A DNA stretch of 64,000 bases from Ampelocalamus luodianensis (lineage: Eukaryota; Streptophyta; Magnoliopsida; Poales; Poaceae). The notes beneath the pieces are model-generated. The model was not told the origin of the DNA, did not search any database, and was given only the letters and a program-made list of their open reading frames with translations. Shown piece after piece: positions 59,628 through 64,000 of the stretch. Numbering within the stretch: position 1 is the first letter of the stretch; every line of letters begins with the position of its first letter. The stretch lies in contig CM070617.1 in assembly GCA_036346255.1 (NCBI GenBank), forward strand, positions 8,659,501 through 8,723,500, given 5' to 3'. A program made the translations under genes and the position numbers.

Positions 59628-62600
59628 TCACCCGAACAGGCTGTACATGGGGTATGAAAGGTCGACCTGTGAACTCTTGAAGCCTGAATCTGCGTTTCCA
59701 TTAGTCCAGTCATTGTAAAGACTTGGTGGCAACGGCTGTTGGAGCAATGTGCCTACCATACCAGCTTTCATGCCTGATGTTGAGTTTTGGCAGAATGCAT
59801 CATATCCCACGGTGGACATGTAGCTATTGGCACTTCCATTCCAATATTCAGGCTTCTGATTTGGAGTACTACTTCTGGGAGGAAATGCGCGGCAGCATCT
59901 CATCATATTTTCAACCCCACCCATGCACTGTAAATATCCATTAGTGTAAGGCGATACTAGCAATTGATTTGATGCACCAGAAAAAACAGAGCCAGGATAC
60001 TGCGTGCATCTCCAGATGGTGTCAGCGGAACTAAGTGTGGAAGATATGCTCACACTATTACTTTGTTTGGTATCTCCATCTTCCAGGCATTCCGAGACCC
60101 AGCTAATGATGTCCGGTTGGTCTGTAATAGAGCACGAATCTTGTACCAGGGCATCAGATGTGGAGCACAGTGCAGAACAAGTTGAGGAGCTCACTGATAC
60201 AAACTTGCCTGAATCAGAAGAGTGGTGAAGCTCCTTAAATCCAGGAGGACAAACTTGCCTTTTTCTTCCTCTGCTATCCTTGGCCGCTATATCAGTGGAT
60301 GATAGAACACTGACTGGTCTTGGTAACAGAACACTCTCTGCATGCTGAGATAAAACTTGATCTCCTGACAGAGTAATTTCCATGCTGAACAAGCTGTGAT
60401 CCCCTCCTTGTGCTGAAGTTTGATGTTTACCATCAGTGGACAGCACTTGATTATTAACAGTGCTATGGTAGTCACTTGCACTTGCTATATCTGTAATAGA
60501 AACTGCGACTTTTTGTTGATTTAGGAGCTGTGATTGATTTTCAGATGATAACTTCCTGTGTGAATCTGAAAGCTTATCTGGCCCAACTGATATCTGAGAT
60601 TTGACATTAGAAGTTGGAAGATTACTGAGCATAGGACTGGCACCCAAACTCTGCAATGCAGTTGAACTGTGTGATCCAGTGCTTTCCAAAAGCTGCATAT
60701 GTTTTCCTTGGACTGGCTTATCACTGATATCTGAGCATGCATTCTTATCCTCTGCTCCAGCATGAGATTTAACAATTGATGAGGCCAACTGATTAGTTAG
60801 CTTATGAGAAGGTCCCTCTGGTGCCTGGGAAACTACCTTTACATTCTGGCATCTAGGAATTGTAATGCTATTACTGTGTTCAGTTTTTGCCAAAGTAATT
60901 TTTTTGGAATTTGATATCACACTACCTACTTGTCCTGTTGCTTTAGATCTAGTATCGGTAGAAGCAACCTGCCTGGTAAGTACAGTAAACCGGCGACCTG
61001 ATCCACTTGATCCTTGTGAAACTACATTTACATACTGTGGTTTTCTCAATGAACTGTCAACTGTTTCATTTCCTTCTGAGGTCATTTGCTCGGAATCTGA
61101 AATGCCATTTCCTAACTGTGCAGATGCTTGGGATTTATCATCATTGGAAGCCAACTGCTCATTGAGGCGGTCCTTTGGTCCAAGTGGTTGTAATTCTTGA
61201 TATTTGGAGGCAGAACAATTTTGCTGATTATTAAGTATGCTCTCATGGTTATTCTGTTGATGAAGAGTTGCATTTACAATAGATGATGAATTGCCAGAAG
61301 AAACACTTGAGTCCCTGACAAAGGATCAAAGGATGACCATCAGTACAGGTTGCAACAAAGCAAGATCAGGCCCCAACAAACAAAAATAATTACCATGGAG
61401 TTGCGGCTGGCAGTGTACCAGGATTCTTGTTGCCAACATTGGGTAGTACTCTATCATCATTGATACAAGTCTTCATATGCAAGGATTCACGGTTAATACA
61501 ATGATGGATAAGCAATCCATGCCATACTAAACCAGAATTTTTTTTACTTTAAACAGTAGGGGAGGCTCCTACGGTATATATTAAGGAAAAACCGGAATAT
61601 TTACAGAGACAGAAGAAAATATTAAAAAAAAGTTACAAGGTCTTTAAACAAGCATAGCCACAAAATAAATTAATTCATACAAAATTAAATTCTTACTTTG
61701 TCTTTGGAGTTTCCACTACAAATGGTAGTTCTTGAATTGCAGTCACCTGGAGAAGGTAAAGTACTTCCTGAACGCTGTTGGAGATCCTTCATATCCATTC
61801 CCAGCAAATGCTGAAGCCTTTTCTCCGAAAAGAAAAGAAAAAGTGCTGAAGCATTGTGCTTTTGAACAAAATAAAATGCTATTATGGGGCATAAGTAAGC
61901 TACAAATTTTAATTTAACTAAGAGAATGTTATAACTTGTAAATGGTCCAAGCAAAGCTACAATAACTAGCATCAATAACGAAGTAGAAGAAGATATAGCT
62001 GAAGACTGATTGAATAATACCAATTTTAGACAAAGTCACCATGGCTGATATTAAGAAAGGGACTAGCAGCTATAACATGGATAAGAATGAAGAGTAATCT
62101 TAGTACACCTTTGCACAAGTCGTAGGTGCAACCAAAATAAACGGGAAAAAATGTATATGCTATAACTGGAAGCAGAAAATCACTTCCTCTTAACCAGCGA
62201 AAGACCAATTTGCAATAACTTCAAGGATTGGCAGGTCAGTAAATGTCTTTTCAAAAGTAAGCAAACTTTTGATAGCACACAAGCTAACTGGTGCATCAGG
62301 AATAGTCAGGGCAACAAAACTTTCCTAAGTCTGATTTCACGAAGAACGGTGAGACAGTCAATCGTCCACTAGCTCAGCTGGTCATCTTTAGCTACACATA
62401 AATTCAGTTGCCCCAGAGTGCACAACAGAACAAGGCCATAATACGAATGAGTAAAATCTAACTATGCTTAAATTAAAAGAGGATTTGGAAATTAAAATTT
62501 TTTGCTGGAAGATTAATATGATATTTAATGATTAAAAATCACTACTTTCTTCAGCATATGTGTTGGTAGTAACTGATGAGAAGATACAGAGAGGGACCAT

Positions 62601-63989
62601 TAGAGAGGGGGTCAAGAAATGGCTGAAGTTATAAAGGTGATGGGCAATATGATTCAAAATGTGCTTCTCTCTGCTTTAGTTTGCGCTGGACTCACATATG
62701 TGAGGCTCAATGATCTAACTTCAATTTAATTTTAATGTCTGCCTCTTTTGGATACCCAAGAAATGCACAGGTTCTGTGATATCAGAGACATACTACCGTT
62801 TGTACTTAAGAAGATCCACACATTTCAAGTGTACATTTGCATGTGCAATTAAAAACAATCCAGCACCATGTAGAACATCAGCATCTTCAGATGCCCAATG
62901 AATGAATGTTGATATATTTAGTCAGGCTGAGCATATACCACTAATTAGCGTCAAACATGGGAAGAAAAGAAGACTGACAAATGCTCATGGAATAAATTAA
63001 ATTCCACATGCGTATTTAAAATAGGCAGTAGCAATATGTACCTTGCACAGACCACAGCAACATCGTCTTTGGTACAAATATCTTCTGCTGGGGCTTTCTG
63101 ATGCACATATGAACAATTTGGTTTTCGGCAAACCTAAGCCAGGACATAAAGCAAATTTAATAGAAAAGAAAGAAGTCAGCAGTTGCAGGCAAGTGAAGGT
63201 AAGGATTTAATACGTAGTGCACACCTTGTTGCTTAGCCATACATGACAATATCTCGTAACACCGAAGGTTGCTCTACATGATCAACATATACAATGTAAG
63301 TCATAAACCACATAAAACAAAAAATGGGTGGTGTTTTCTATAAGTCAAACTGAATGTATTTAGTGACAAAACTTACTTTAGAAGTCTACCATCCAAGATG
63401 TAACCATGAACCGCCTCTATGCACCGGACAGCTTCCTCTTCCCTTGAAAATGTAACATATCTATAGGGACACAAACAAAAAATTACTCAAAACAACAAAC
63501 ATATCAACTCAAATGTAACACAAACCATTCAGTTTGCTAAGAATAAATGCTCTGCTGGCCTGCTTGGGGAGTAATGTATCTAGTAGGAACCACCATTAAA
63601 TTAGGACAACCGGAACTGCAATATCTGCTGTTGGATCATATTTCGGTGGCATGGATAAAGGTGGATTGCCCATGTCACTAGAAGGTGGAAGGCACGCGGG
63701 TAAAAGTTGAATATTTCAGACACTCCTCGAAAATGTATCTGCGGCTTTAGTGGCTAATATCTTCCTAGATCTGAATCTGATCCAATGGCCACAAATGATA
63801 TCTATTTAAAGAGTAGTTCTTGTTTTACTTGTTTCCGCTGCTAAAGGAATATATTTTTCATTTGCACTTTCTATACCCAAAAACTTACACACGGCCAGAG
63901 TCAGGAATCTGTTGGTTGGCTCCAATATTGTCGATAATAATGTTTTCTATTTTTCCATACTGTCCAAGAAAATTCTTCTGTCTTAGCAC
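59628..63989 (-). CDS. NOT4: NOT4/CNOT4-like protein (RRM and C3H part), C-terminal portion
   Basis: E3 ubiquitin-ligase subunit family of the CCR4-NOT complex, which acts in mRNA decay and translational quality control. Visible minus-strand exons are 63989-63889, 63460-63377, 63273-63225, 63133-63042, 61817-61697, 61470-61394 and 61314-59628, all GT-AG and in phase. The RING finger and the first RRM strand lie right of the window. The remaining RRM shows GQYGKIENIIIDN and VYVTFSREEEAVRCIEAVHG. Then comes YCHVWLSNKVCRKPNCSYVH, the CX8CX4CX3H C3H-type finger seen in CNOT4. The long last exon (562 codons) is Ser/Gln/Asn-rich and probably disordered, with GRKRQVCPPGFKELHH as the one conserved-looking island, and it ends SYPMYSLFG. 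The order RRM then C3H then long tail fits plant NOT4 homologues. The family call is firm; which paralogue is not known. Confidence 0.9.
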
Positions 63990-64000
63990 CTGCATGAACA

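Overview
This window is nuclear DNA from a grass, most likely rice (genus Oryza). The evidence is the spliced plant genes, their GC-rich 5' exons, the grass-type DUF3615 gene family, and the dense nests of Ty3/Gypsy LTR retrotransposons, solo LTRs and MITEs. The species call is inference, because no search was run.

Layout: (1) 1-4957: 3' part of an ALG9-type mannosyltransferase gene (+), with a small non-autonomous LTR element in an upstream intron. (2) 5760-6827: a single-exon gag-like gene with a zinc knuckle and no LTRs of its own; it is a candidate domesticated gag. (3) 7021-22009: a 15-kb composite Gypsy element. Its LTR contains a minisatellite and its interior carries gag/protease relics plus an antisense ORF. 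About 5.6 kb is duplicated in tandem, and one LTR carries a nested solo LTR with a perfect target-site duplication (TSD). (4) 22010-23798: flank with MITE-like DNA. (5) 23799-27947: a six-exon 14-3-3 gene (+) with an unusual long C-terminal tail. (6) 30632-34457: a ten-exon CID-type RNA-binding gene (-) with a PAM2 motif and two RRMs. (7) 35583-51475: a second retrotransposon nest. It holds an LTR-gag-LTR-gag array containing a SINE that itself contains a solo LTR, followed by a 3.3-kb solo LTR interrupted by an 8.9-kb non-autonomous element with TSD GTGAC. (8) 52838-53859: a Mutator-like MITE with a 10-bp TSD. 54929-55469: a hAT MITE with an 8-bp TSD. (9) 56170-58957: a frameshifted DUF3615 gene (+). 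(10) 59628 to the window end: the C-terminal part of a NOT4/CNOT4-like gene (-).

The host genes are unrelated housekeeping or regulatory functions: ER N-glycan assembly, phosphoprotein binding, poly(A)-binding-protein interaction, and CCR4-NOT ubiquitin ligase. They do not form a pathway. The most unusual signals are four: the tandem duplication with filler DNA inside the first nest; a non-random indel pattern at CAG/CTG and CC/GG sites that distinguishes repeat copies and may be a base-calling footprint of DNA methylation; the gag-derived single-copy-looking gene; and the antisense ORF, with its own TATA box, seen in three places.
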